Positions 6,252 through 13,200 of a stretch of 23,752 nt of DNA are shown piece by piece. Under the pieces are notes generated by a model, which was given only the letters and a program-made list of their open reading frames with translations, was not told where the DNA came from and did no database searches. Source of the DNA: a virus; IMG/VR virus record IMGVR_UViG_3300042905_002575, positions 1 to 23,752 of that record, one strand, 5' to 3'. Positions within the stretch are counted from its first letter, which is position 1. The number at the start of each line of letters is the position of its first letter. The translations under genes and the position numbers were made by a program.

Positions 6252-6430
6252 ATGCGCGCCCGCCTGGCCTCGCCGTAGAAGTACCGGCCGCGCTTTGGCG
6301 CGTTCTTCGGATGCAGCACCCAGCGCTCGCCGAGCCAGGCAATGGCGGCGGCGCGCTTCTCTTCTAAGGTCTGCGGAACGCGGCCGACGCGGGCCGCTGC
6401 GGAGACGTAGTCGCTCAGGATCTGAGTCAT
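6248..6430 (-). CDS. First gene of the early operon, unknown
   Basis: A 60-aa protein (MTQILSDYVSAAARVGRVPQ onward), helical then basic, ending in GRYFYGEARRARM. No family is recognised. The ATG at 6430 has a good GCGAGG about 6 nt upstream, lying inside the repeated CACTGCGAGG element (minus strand, 6445 to 6436). It sits directly after the strong terminator at 6447-6474, so its expression needs read-through or a promoter within the few bases between. That position is where an antitermination-dependent first gene would be. An N-like role cannot be shown: it is not especially Arg-rich at the N-terminus. Confidence 0.65.
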   Translation of the reverse strand: MTQILSDYVSAAARVGRVPQTLEEKRAAAIAWLGERWVLHPKNAPKRGRYFYGEARRARM

Positions 6431-6446
6431 GTGAACCTCGCAGTGG

Positions 6447-6474
6447 TTAAAAGAGCCCCGGCATAAGCCGGGGC
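6447..6474 (-). terminator. Strong intrinsic terminator in the early leader
   Basis: A perfect 8-bp stem pairs 6455-6462 (GCCCCGGC) with 6467-6474 (GCCGGGGC) around a 4-nt loop. On the minus strand it is followed by TCTTTTAA. It is about 180 nt downstream of the promoter-like sequence at 6655-6683 and directly upstream of the first early gene, in the position of lambda tL1/tR1. Confidence 0.85.
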
Positions 6475-6626
6475 AGGACAGCAACGCTGGGCAGGGAGGA
6501 GCTGAACGAAAAGGTGCGCGGCTGGTTCACTGCGAGCGGACCCGGAGGAGGGACCATCGCGCCGACGCCAGCCCAGCCGCGCGCTGGCGCCGGGTGCGAG
6601 TTCTTGGAAGTTTGTATCTGGTCCAT
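6447..6626 (-). CDS. Possible leader peptide ORF (doubtful)
   Basis: A 59-aa frame starting at ATG 6626 behind a GCGAGG-type ribosome binding site that is itself part of the repeated CACTGCGAGG element. The peptide starts MDQIQTSKNSHPAPARGW and is rich in Pro, Ser and Ala. Its last residues (LPRLMPGLF) and its stop codon are encoded by the terminator hairpin and T-run. It resembles no family I know. It may be a translated leader that couples ribosome position to the terminator, or simply a chance frame in a non-coding leader. Confidence 0.3.
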   Translation of the reverse strand: MDQIQTSKNSHPAPARGWAGVGAMVPPPGPLAVNQPRTFSFSSSLPSVAVLPRLMPGLF

Positions 6627-6654
6627 GTCCACCTCGCAGTGACGAGATGGGGTA

Positions 6655-6683
6655 ACGCTACTTTCGTTCTGCAAACTTTGCAA
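6655..6683 (-). promoter_or_regulatory. Candidate early promoter, minus strand
   Basis: On the minus strand TTGCAA (6683 to 6678) is followed after exactly 17 nt by TAGCGT (6660 to 6655). The -35 is fair and the -10 poor, so it may need activation. The -35 overlaps the first operator-like element (6670-6682), as expected of a repressible promoter. It would drive the leader and the early operon. Assignment is by pattern only. Confidence 0.4.
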
Positions 6684-6729
6684 CGGCTAACTTTGCAGAT
6701 CGAAGACTTGCGGATCGAATAGCTGGATT
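6670..6729. promoter_or_regulatory. 15-bp-periodic operator-like array
   Basis: The first element, 6670-6682 (TGCAAACTTTGCA), is a perfect palindrome apart from its centre. The second, 6685-6697 (GGCTAACTTTGCA), matches it at 10 of 13 positions, starting exactly 15 bp later. Two more degenerate units follow at 6700 and 6715, and the direct repeat GATCGAA at 6698 and 6713 has the same 15-bp spacing. The array lies between the divergent regulator gene (6782, plus) and early operon (minus), where a phage repressor/Cro-like protein should bind. Confidence 0.55.
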
Positions 6730-6781
6730 TTTCTCGGGAAAAGAGCTACAAAAGATCCATCACTGCGAGGAGATTTTCCCA

Positions 6782-7360
6782 ATGAAGACCAGCAACGACA
6801 TCTTGGATGCCGTGGCCAAGAAACTCGGCGGCGTCAACGATCACACCATTGCGCGCGAGACGGGATTGACTCCGGCCGCGATTTCGTTGGTGCGAACAGG
6901 GCGACGATCGATCTCGCCGCGCGATTGCAAAAAGGTCGCGGCGGTGCTGGGTTGCGAGGTCGGCGCCTTGGTCGCCATTGCGACAGCCGAGCGCGAAGAT
7001 GACCGGGCGATTAGGGAAAGCTTGCTGAAGCTGGCCGAGGGCAGTTTGAAGATAGCTGCCCAGACCGGAAAGGCGAGACGGAAGGTCGCGGCGGCAGCGC
7101 TGCTTGCGGTTGGGCTGCAGGTGGCCCCTACTCCGCCCGTGCAGGCCGTGCAGGCCGTGCAGCAGCAACCAGCAGCCTGTTTATTATGTAAAGTCGCGCC
7201 GCCGCGCCGGATCCGCCGCCGCGAGCGCCGCGGCGTGGCCTACCCCAAACGGATTAAGCCTACGGTATACAGAGGCTTGGCCGGGATTCCCGAGATCAAA
7301 CCTCGATTCCTCCTACGGAGTTTGTCTGACACGGTGTCGCTACATCGGGACGTCGCATAA
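6782..7360 (+). CDS. HTH regulator, DUF3693-like, with possible membrane segment
   Basis: A 192-aa protein with an N-terminal Cro/CI-like HTH: MKTSNDILDAVAKKLGGVND, then TIARETGLTPAAISLVRTGR and DCKKVAAVLGCEVGALV (about residues 1-65). The opening strongly recalls the DUF3693 regulator family of phages. A hydrophobic stretch near residues 104-118 (VAAAALLAVGLQVAP) may be a membrane segment, then comes a Pro/Gln-Ala-Val repeat and a very basic tail. No LexA/CI-type peptidase follows. It starts at ATG 6782, after GGAG in the CACTGCGAGGAG element. It is divergent from the early operon and probably binds the array at 6670-6729. The tail beyond residue 150 could be non-conserved read-through sequence, since 7237-7384 also holds regulatory-looking DNA. 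Confidence 0.7.
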   Translation: MKTSNDILDAVAKKLGGVNDHTIARETGLTPAAISLVRTGRRSISPRDCKKVAAVLGCEVGALVAIATAEREDDRAIRESLLKLAEGSLKIAAQTGKARRKVAAAALLAVGLQVAPTPPVQAVQAVQQQPAACLLCKVAPPRRIRRRERRGVAYPKRIKPTVYRGLAGIPEIKPRFLLRSLSDTVSLHRDVA

Positions 7361-7384
7361 CTTCCGGAAAGGAGTCCCGTCCCG
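7328..7384 (+). promoter_or_regulatory. Palindrome and SD-framing stem upstream of 7385
   Basis: GACACGGTGTC at 7328-7338 is an 11-bp palindrome (perfect 5-bp arms around one base). Further on, CGGGACG (7346-7352) and CGTCCCG (7378-7384) form a 7-bp perfect stem ending directly at the ATG of the next gene, with its AAGGAG ribosome binding site in the 25-nt loop. It may be an operator and/or a translation-control hairpin. No binding protein is known. Confidence 0.4.
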
Positions 7385-7726
7385 ATGATCGACTTGCCGA
7401 CCCTCGCCTGGCGCAGCGGGCGTCCCCGGCGCGAGCTCGCTGGCGCGCTCGGGGTGAGTGTGCCGACGCTTGAGCGGTATCTCAAATTGAACCACGCGCC
7501 CGCGCCGATGGTGCAGCTGCTCGAGATCCTGGCCGGCCGCATGCCGTGGGACGGCTTCGAGCACATGACGGCGTACCGCGGCGCCATTTACTACCGGGAT
7601 CAGCTCGACGGGCTGCCGGCGGCCGAAATCCCGGCCTACCACTGGCGCCTGAAGGAGCTCGAGGCGGTGCGGGTGGAACTGTCGCGCTACCAGCGCGCGC
7701 CGGCGCAGTACCTGCTGAACCTGTAA
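7385..7726 (+). CDS. HTH protein, DUF3653-like (putative)
   Basis: A 113-aa protein with an N-terminal HTH (RSGRPRRELAGALGVSVPTL, then ERYLKLNHAPAPMVQLLEIL), followed by a small domain with WDGFEHMTAYRGAIYYRDQL and a helical end (ELEAVRVELSRYQRAPAQYL). This layout, an HTH plus a short Trp-centred domain and final helix, recalls the DUF3653 family that accompanies phage regulators; my confidence in that name is moderate. AAGGAG lies 10 nt before ATG 7385. It follows the other plus-strand regulator with a 24-nt gap, so the two probably form one transcript. It converges on the late operon, whose last stop is only 32 nt away, and no terminator is visible between them. Confidence 0.7.
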   Translation: MIDLPTLAWRSGRPRRELAGALGVSVPTLERYLKLNHAPAPMVQLLEILAGRMPWDGFEHMTAYRGAIYYRDQLDGLPAAEIPAYHWRLKELEAVRVELSRYQRAPAQYLLNL

Positions 7727-7758
7727 GGATTACTTGCAGGTTCGCTGACCGCGCGACG

Positions 7759-8175
7759 CTACCGGGTGGCGCCGCGCAGTTTTTCCAGCGAGCGCATGCC
7801 GCCGAGCCCGAGCATGCCGCAGAGCAGCACCAGCAGGTCCCCGAGTTCGACTTCCGGAATGGGCGTCTCGCCGCCCGTCATCAGCAGCACCCAGGAGGCG
7901 AGCGGACGCCCGATGTAGTGCCAGCCAAGCGCAACGCCGCAGATCCAGCCGATGAAGGGCCGCCACCGCGAGACGAACGGATCCGCGCTCGCCGCCTCGA
8001 CCTGGTTGACGGCGGTCTGCTGCCGCGACGCTTCGAGCTCGGCGTCGAGCCGCTTGAATTCGCCGGCCTGCTGCAGCTCGGCCAGCGCCTGCGCGGCCTG
8101 CGCGCGGGCCGCGGGATCCGGCCAGGCGCGGTCGATGAGCTTGCCGAGCAGGGTCGCGATCGCGTCGCCGATCAC
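7759..8175 (-). CDS. Holin, 3-TM (GTA_holin_3TM-like)
   Basis: A 138-aa inner-membrane protein that would permeabilise the membrane and trigger lysis. The first 65 residues are soluble and helical (Ala/Gln/Glu-rich, KRLDAELEASRQQ). The membrane part begins at about residue 68 with SRWRPFIGWICGVALGWHY, has a second hydrophobic segment (PLASWVLLM), then LGDLLVLLCGMLGLGGMRSL, and ends EKLRGATR. The RPFIGW...MLGLGGMRSLEK pattern is that of the three-TM phage/GTA holin family. GTG 8175 overlaps the upstream stop (GTGA). It is the last gene of the late operon, behind the lysis accessory protein and endolysin. Confidence 0.85.
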   Translation of the reverse strand: MIGDAIATLLGKLIDRAWPDPAARAQAAQALAELQQAGEFKRLDAELEASRQQTAVNQVEAASADPFVSRWRPFIGWICGVALGWHYIGRPLASWVLLMTGGETPIPEVELGDLLVLLCGMLGLGGMRSLEKLRGATR

Positions 8176-8390
8176 CGGACGATCCCGAGCACCGCGGCCA
8201 GCTTGGCCATCGCCGCGCCGGCGGCGCCGGCCGCGCCGCCGACCAGCATCAGCGTCTTCCACCCGCCCCGGGCCTCGGCCAGCGTCTGGCGGATCTCGGC
8301 CAGCTCGTGCCGCATCTCGCGCAGCTCGTACTGCAGGTGCTCGATGCTCGCGCTGTGCTGGCCGACCCGCTGGTGCAATTCGTCGTTCAT
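8172..8390 (-). CDS. Coiled-coil plus TM lysis accessory protein
   Basis: A 72-aa protein: residues 5-40 form a coiled-coil-like helix (ASIEHLQYELREMRHELAEI, then RQTLAEARGG), and residues 44-68 form a glycine/alanine-rich membrane helix (TLMLVGGAAGAAGAAMAKLA). Proteins of this shape (XhlA-like or holin-associated) sit beside holins in many phages. The membrane anchor is C-terminal, the reverse of Rz, so it is not an Rz spanin, and no nested lipoprotein frame is seen. ATG 8390 overlaps the endolysin stop (ATGA) and its stop overlaps the holin start (GTGA). Topology is inferred from sequence. Confidence 0.7.
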   Translation of the reverse strand: MNDELHQRVGQHSASIEHLQYELREMRHELAEIRQTLAEARGGWKTLMLVGGAAGAAGAAMAKLAAVLGIVR

Positions 8391-8740
8391 TGTCGCCCCC
8401 CGTGCGCGATGCTGTAGTGATTGCCGTCACCGAAGCGCCCGCCCCACCGGCACAGCGGGTGCAGGCCTTCCCAGAATTCGCCGAGCGGCCGGTGATCGTC
8501 GCTCGCGTCGAGGTAGCGGCCGGCCCGGAACAGGTGCAGATCGATCGCGAGGCGCTGCAGGTGCAGGCTGTTGGCGATCCCCCTGCCCTGCGCCGCGTTC
8601 TCCGCGGCGACCGCCGGTCGGCGCTCGAGCTCGCCGCCGCGCACCGCGTAGCCGAGCCCGTGCGCGTGATCGAGCAGCCGCGGCAGGAGGCGCATCAGCA
8701 GCTCCTGCTTTTCGCCGAGCGACAGCGGGTTCGCGCTCAT
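8387..8740 (-). CDS. Endolysin, M15 (VanY/L-Ala-D-Glu type) peptidase
   Basis: A 117-aa peptidoglycan peptidase. The metal site of family M15 is visible: His60 and Asp67 in SLHLQRLAIDLHLF (SxHxxxxAxD form), and His108 in GDGNHYSI, preceded by the RWGGRFGDG loop. The length equals other minimal phage M15 endolysins without a cell-wall-binding domain. There is no signal peptide or SAR segment, so release depends on the holin at 7759-8175. The start at ATG 8740 overlaps the upstream stop (ATGA) and is preferred to an in-frame start 12 nt earlier. It would cleave peptide stems of Gram-negative peptidoglycan; bond specificity cannot be read from the sequence. Confidence 0.88.
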   Translation of the reverse strand: MSANPLSLGEKQELLMRLLPRLLDHAHGLGYAVRGGELERRPAVAAENAAQGRGIANSLHLQRLAIDLHLFRAGRYLDASDDHRPLGEFWEGLHPLCRWGGRFGDGNHYSIAHGGRQ

Positions 8741-9213
8741 TGCCAGATGCACTCGATCACGACGTGGTAGACGACCGGCCCGTTGGCCCCGTTGCCGACG
8801 GTCTCCAGGCTCAAGGTCGAGCCGGCGCGCGTCGACAGCAGCCAGCGCATCTGCGTCGTCACGTCAACGCCGCCGCTGACCGGCGTTTGCGCATTGGCGC
8901 GCAGCACGGTGGCGATCGGGTAGTTGCCGAGCGCCGTGTGGGCCAGCACCCGCAGCCCGGTCGGTGAGGCCCCGGTCTGCGGGTTCATGCTGTACGCGAC
9001 CCGGCAGGAGTCGATCGCCAGATCGAGGTGAGAGTAGACCTGGACGGTCGACGCCGACCACGCGGTGCCGGCGCGGTGCCACTGGCCCGACGCGCTGCCG
9101 GTCAGCGGCACGACCGGCGAGCGGTAGAGTGTCCATTCGGTCTGGTAGAGCCGGGGCGCCGTCGCCGCCGCGGGCAGGGTCAGCAGCGCGAAGAGGAAGC
9201 CGAGGGCTCTCAT
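8737..9213 (-). CDS. Secreted phage protein of unknown function
   Basis: A 158-aa protein with a clear Sec signal peptide: MRALGFLFALLTLPAAATA, with cleavage likely after the ATA near residue 19. No lipobox Cys is present. The mature part is beta-rich, opening PRLYQTEWTLYRSPVVPLTG, with internal SSTVQVYSHLDLA-like strands, and ends with VVYHVVIECIWQ. ATG 9213 overlaps the stop of the fibre gene (ATGA); its stop overlaps the endolysin start. A signal peptide is unusual for a virion protein. It may act in the periplasm or outer membrane late in infection, for example in receptor blocking or envelope disruption. No family is recognised and the role is open. Confidence 0.7.
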   Translation of the reverse strand: MRALGFLFALLTLPAAATAPRLYQTEWTLYRSPVVPLTGSASGQWHRAGTAWSASTVQVYSHLDLAIDSCRVAYSMNPQTGASPTGLRVLAHTALGNYPIATVLRANAQTPVSGGVDVTTQMRWLLSTRAGSTLSLETVGNGANGPVVYHVVIECIWQ

Positions 9214-10265
9214 TTCTTGAACGCGTACATGCGAGCAGTGCCGCTCGAAATGTTGCCGCTCGAAAACATCAGGCGGAAGTAGGTGTAGGCCGCGGCGACA
9301 CTGACCCCCATGCCGTTGATCATGTAGTAGCTGCCCGACGCGTTTTCGCCGCTCAGGCGCCACGACACGCGCACCCCCATGCCGCCCGCTGACGTGATTT
9401 CGATGGTGCCGCTGATCTGCTCGCCGTCCTGGTTGCCGACCGCGTTGGCCATCAGCAGCTTGGCGTCGGAGGTTGAGCCGGCCAGGCCCTCGCTCGCCGC
9501 GTCCGTCAGGTTGTGCCGCGACCACCGATAGCCCGTCGTGGCGTAGGTCACGCCGTCGCTCGACAGCCGGCCCCAGAACTCGACGCCGTCGGTGGCAGGC
9601 TTCAGGTTGTCGATGTGGATGACGTGGCGGGCGTAATTCGTGAGATCGAGAGCGAAATCGAGCGTGGCCGACGCGCTCGCCGTTTCGGTTTCCAACAGCG
9701 CGCAGGCCCCGCCGAGGCTTGCCGTGATGAGGTTCGGCGGCGTGATTTTCTTGACCGTGCCGGCCGACTCGTCCCACACCTGGAGCAGATCGTCGGTCGC
9801 GATGGTGGTGAGCGCGGTCAGGTCTTCCGTCGGCACGAAGCGGTGCAGCTCAACCCAGTCGGTGCCCGAACGGCGCAGGAACAGGACAGCCGAGGCGCTG
9901 GCGAACACGAAGTCGGTTGCGTCGTAGAGCAGGATCTGACCGGTGCCGCCGGCCGCGTGGTTGACGGTGACGACCCGCGCCACATTCTCGGCGCGCAGCG
10001 CGATGACCTGCCCGTCGCGCGTGTTGGTCTGCGTGATGGTGTCGAGCGTGTCCGATGCCGCGTTGCCCTCGGTGTCGAGGCGGAAAATGCCGCCCCCTAC
10101 CCCCTCGGCCGGCGTGACGGCGCCGCTCGCGATAGTGAGCTCGGCCCCGGCCTCGCCGCCGACGCTTTCCGCCATGATGTCGCGCAGGGCCTCGAGCGCG
10201 ACTTTCATCTCCGCGTAGGTGCGCGCTGCGTTCTCGAGATAGCCGGCGGCCGGTAGTGTGCTCAT
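9210..10265 (-). CDS. Tail-tip accessory fibre protein
   Basis: A 351-aa protein directly downstream of J. Residues 1-40 are helical (YLENAARTYAEMKVALEALR). A middle region (about 60-140) shows the repeated beta pattern of phage fibres: DTITQTNTRDGQVIALRAEN, VVTVNHAAGGTGQILLYD, then FLRRSGTDWVEL. The C-terminal half (about 210-351) looks like a beta-sandwich, with ARHVIHIDNLKPATDGVEFW and GEQISGTIEITSAGG. This is typical of receptor- or glycan-binding side proteins attached to the tail tip. The ATG at 10265 follows the J stop by one base, and the stop overlaps the secreted protein's start. Fibre function is inferred from pattern and position. Confidence 0.75.
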   Translation of the reverse strand: MSTLPAAGYLENAARTYAEMKVALEALRDIMAESVGGEAGAELTIASGAVTPAEGVGGGIFRLDTEGNAASDTLDTITQTNTRDGQVIALRAENVARVVTVNHAAGGTGQILLYDATDFVFASASAVLFLRRSGTDWVELHRFVPTEDLTALTTIATDDLLQVWDESAGTVKKITPPNLITASLGGACALLETETASASATLDFALDLTNYARHVIHIDNLKPATDGVEFWGRLSSDGVTYATTGYRWSRHNLTDAASEGLAGSTSDAKLLMANAVGNQDGEQISGTIEITSAGGMGVRVSWRLSGENASGSYYMINGMGVSVAAAYTYFRLMFSSGNISSGTARMYAFKK

Positions 10266-10266
10266 T

Positions 10267-13200
10267 TCAATACCCCTGCACGACCGCATCGACGAGGCCT
10301 GTCACTGCCGTCCCGGCAGCGTTCAGCACTTCGATGTCAGGGCCGAGCGTTTCGTCTTTGTCGATGATGCGCGCCGAGATCCCGCCATTCCCGTCGGTCT
10401 GCACGGTGACGTTCACGACCTTGATCGCGCGGTAACTCTTGGTGATGGGCAGCCGGGTCGACGTCGCCGACACGATGACGTCGTCGAACACCTCGACGAT
10501 GTCCGGCACGTCGATGACGATGTCGAGCTGCGAGGCAATGCCTTGCGTGGTCCCGGCCTGCGTCGTTAGGCGGAATTGATAGCTGTCAGCCGTCGAGTCG
10601 AACGGCCCGAGCGCGCCAGGGAACGGCAGCCACTGGCCGATCGTGTCGGCGTCCCAGAACAGCGCGCCATCCGCACCCCAGAACGCTGAACCGTCGGCGC
10701 CCCAGAACGTGCCCGAGGTCGAGATCCGATAGTCCAGCGTGTACGCGCCCGTGACGGTTGCGTCGATCTTCAGCACGCCATCGCCGAGCACATCCGAGGT
10801 CGGCGTGTAGGTGGCGACATACACCATGCTGTCGTAGGTGTTGGCGGCCCAGAATACATCGCCATCGGCACCCCAGAACAAAGCCGAGTCAGCGCCCCAG
10901 AACGGCGGCGAGGACAGCAGGCTGGCCTCGATGTCGGTGCCGGTGTCCGTGCCGCCCGTGAGCGCGCCGGCCCAGCCCGGCGCCTCGCTTTGCGTCACGA
11001 CGACGTTGCTGGTGACCAGATCCCCGAGATCGATGGTCACGGTCGCGGCCGTCGCCGACTCGATGCCCGAAGTGTCGACGGCCTTGATCAGGATCGTCTG
11101 CGTGCCGTGCAGCCCTGACATATCGAACGGCGGCGCGGTGACGACGCCCGGGTGCAGCGCGCGGGCCGTGCCCCAGTCGGTCGCGGTGCCGTAGTGAGCG
11201 CGGAGCACGAAGCCGGCGAGGTCGACGGGGGGCGTCGGGTACGGCCAGGTCAGTGCAGAGCCTTGCCTATAGAACCGTTCCACACTTGGCGGTGGCGTGG
11301 TCTTGCCTACGACCGTGTGCGTGATCTCGGTCCAGTCCGACGCTGCCCCGGCCTGCGACACGCTGCGGAGCTGCACGACGTAGGTCTGCCCGTCGTCGAC
11401 CGGCATGATCGAAATCTCGCCGGCCTGCGCCGGGAGGCTCGGCACGAACGCAAAATCCTGATTGCTGTCGGCCGGTCGGTAGCGCGCCTGGATGACTTCT
11501 GCCGGCACGAGCCCCTGCGACTGGATGACCGTGACCGACAGGAGGATGCGCGAGGTCAGCGTGCCGTCGCTGGCCCGGATCAGCGCGCCCTCGTCGGAAT
11601 TGAGGGACAAGATGACGGGCTTCGGCGGGCGCGGCCGGTTGATGGCCGGCGGCGTCGTGATCTGCGGATCGAAGTCCGGGATCGCGCCGCTGTCGCTGGT
11701 CTGGATGGCCGGCGCGTAGTCGACGAACGAGATCCGCGCGCTTAAGTCCGCGCCCGGCTCGATCGAGCGCACGAGCAGCTCGACGGACTCGGCCCCCAGC
11801 TCGCCGAACTGGATGAGATCCCCGACCCCCGGGCCCGACGCGGTCGCGACCGGTGTCGCAAGGTCGAGCTGCGTCTGATCGCCGACGACAGTCGTCAGCG
11901 TGTACTCGGCCGACGTCGAGGCCTGTCGTACACGGATGCCGTAAGTCGTGCCGCCGGCCATCGTCAGCGGCGCGTCGACGACGATCGCCGTGGTGTTCAG
12001 CCCGGAGGTCACCAGCGACTTGACACGCGCCTCGCCGAGGCCCCAGAGCATCAGATCATGGCGCACCCGCACCAGGTCGCCCCGGTTACACACCAGGTGC
12101 TCGAGGTCGGTCTCGCCTTCGTAGACTTCAGAGCGCAGGCGCGCGGCGAACATCGCCCGCCGGCCACGCTTCCACGCGGCCGCGGTGCTGGTCGTATAGG
12201 GCAGCTCGAGCGTCTCGAACAGCGTGCTGTTCGCGGCCGTGTAGCCGTCGTCATACACGAACAGTTCCTCGGCCTGATGGCCGGAGCTTTCCGGGTAGAA
12301 GATGACCTTCAGCGCGTGCGGCCTGACGGCGAACACTTTCGTCGAGCTGAAGCTGCGGAGGTTCCGCGGCGTGAAATGCTGGATCACGGTGTCGCGCGTG
12401 TTGTCGACGACGACCGAGAATTTCCCATCGGTCACGGTCGGCGAGGCGCAGGCGGTCGCGGCAATCTCCTGCAGGCATTCGTAGACCGATTGCCGGCGAT
12501 CAAACACGCCGTCGAACGTAAAGCCGTTCGCATCGCACCAGGCGGCCCACGCGAGCAGCGCGTCGAGATCGATCCGGCTGTCCGGCACCGGGCGCGCATT
12601 GGCCGAGCCGCGGAGCACGTCGGCAAAGGCCCACGCGGGATTGCGCGTGGCCTGCTCGACCCACGTCGATCCGTTCCACACCGGCAGCACCGAGGTCACG
12701 GTGCAGTTCAGTTGCTCGATGACGCCGGAGAGCTGATCGGTCGCCTGCGCGCGAACGGCAATTCGGGCGATCCCGGTGCGGGTGACCGGCGGCTCGTTCT
12801 GGTGCGAGCGCATCGCGGTCCAAAAAGACTGCTCGCTCGTGACCGACTGGTTGTCGCCGACGTTGTCGGACTGATCGTCGATGGTCAGGCGCTTGACTTG
12901 CACGTCCCATTGCCCGCGCGCCACCCGGAACCGGACCGATCGACGCACCGCGCTCTTGCTGTTGGCGGCGATTTCGAACGCCCCGCCGGTGATCGTGACG
13001 CCGAACGATTCCTGCAACAGCGTCGGGTTCTGCCACGGCCCGCCAGCGGTCGGCCGGATCTGAACTTCGAACTGCACCGCGACGCCGAACTTGATGTTGC
13101 GATCGCTGATCCGCTGCAGGCCGTTCGGGAAGGTGACATCGAGCGTGACTTCGTCGGTGTCGGGCTCGGTGGTGCGAATCGAGAACCCCGAGACCTGCTT

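Larger units (their letters stand above)
6437..6769. repeat. Four alternating CACTGCGAG elements in the control region
   Basis: The 9-mer CACTGCGAG occurs on the minus strand at 6437-6445 and 6633-6641, and on the plus strand at 6528-6536 and 6761-6769. The orientations alternate strictly. Three copies extend to CACTGCGAGG and serve as the ribosome binding site of a following ATG (6430, 6626 and the plus-strand 6782). The fourth (6528-6536) does not, and in the minus-strand transcript it is complementary to the other two. Confidence 0.75.

Noticed and set aside
7346-7361. TCGCATAA at 7352-7359, which recalls half of a dif/Xer site
   Set aside because: The second half (TTATGTTAAAT-like) is missing and no other attachment feature is near, so a dif-type integration site is not supported.
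7104-7388. 94-aa plus-strand frame overlapping the end of the DUF3693-like gene
   Set aside because: No ribosome binding site; Pro/Cys/Arg-rich shadow of the overlapping gene; the next gene has its own good start at 7385.
7727-7758. Bidirectional terminator between convergent holin and HTH genes
   Set aside because: No stem with T-runs is visible in the 32-nt gap.
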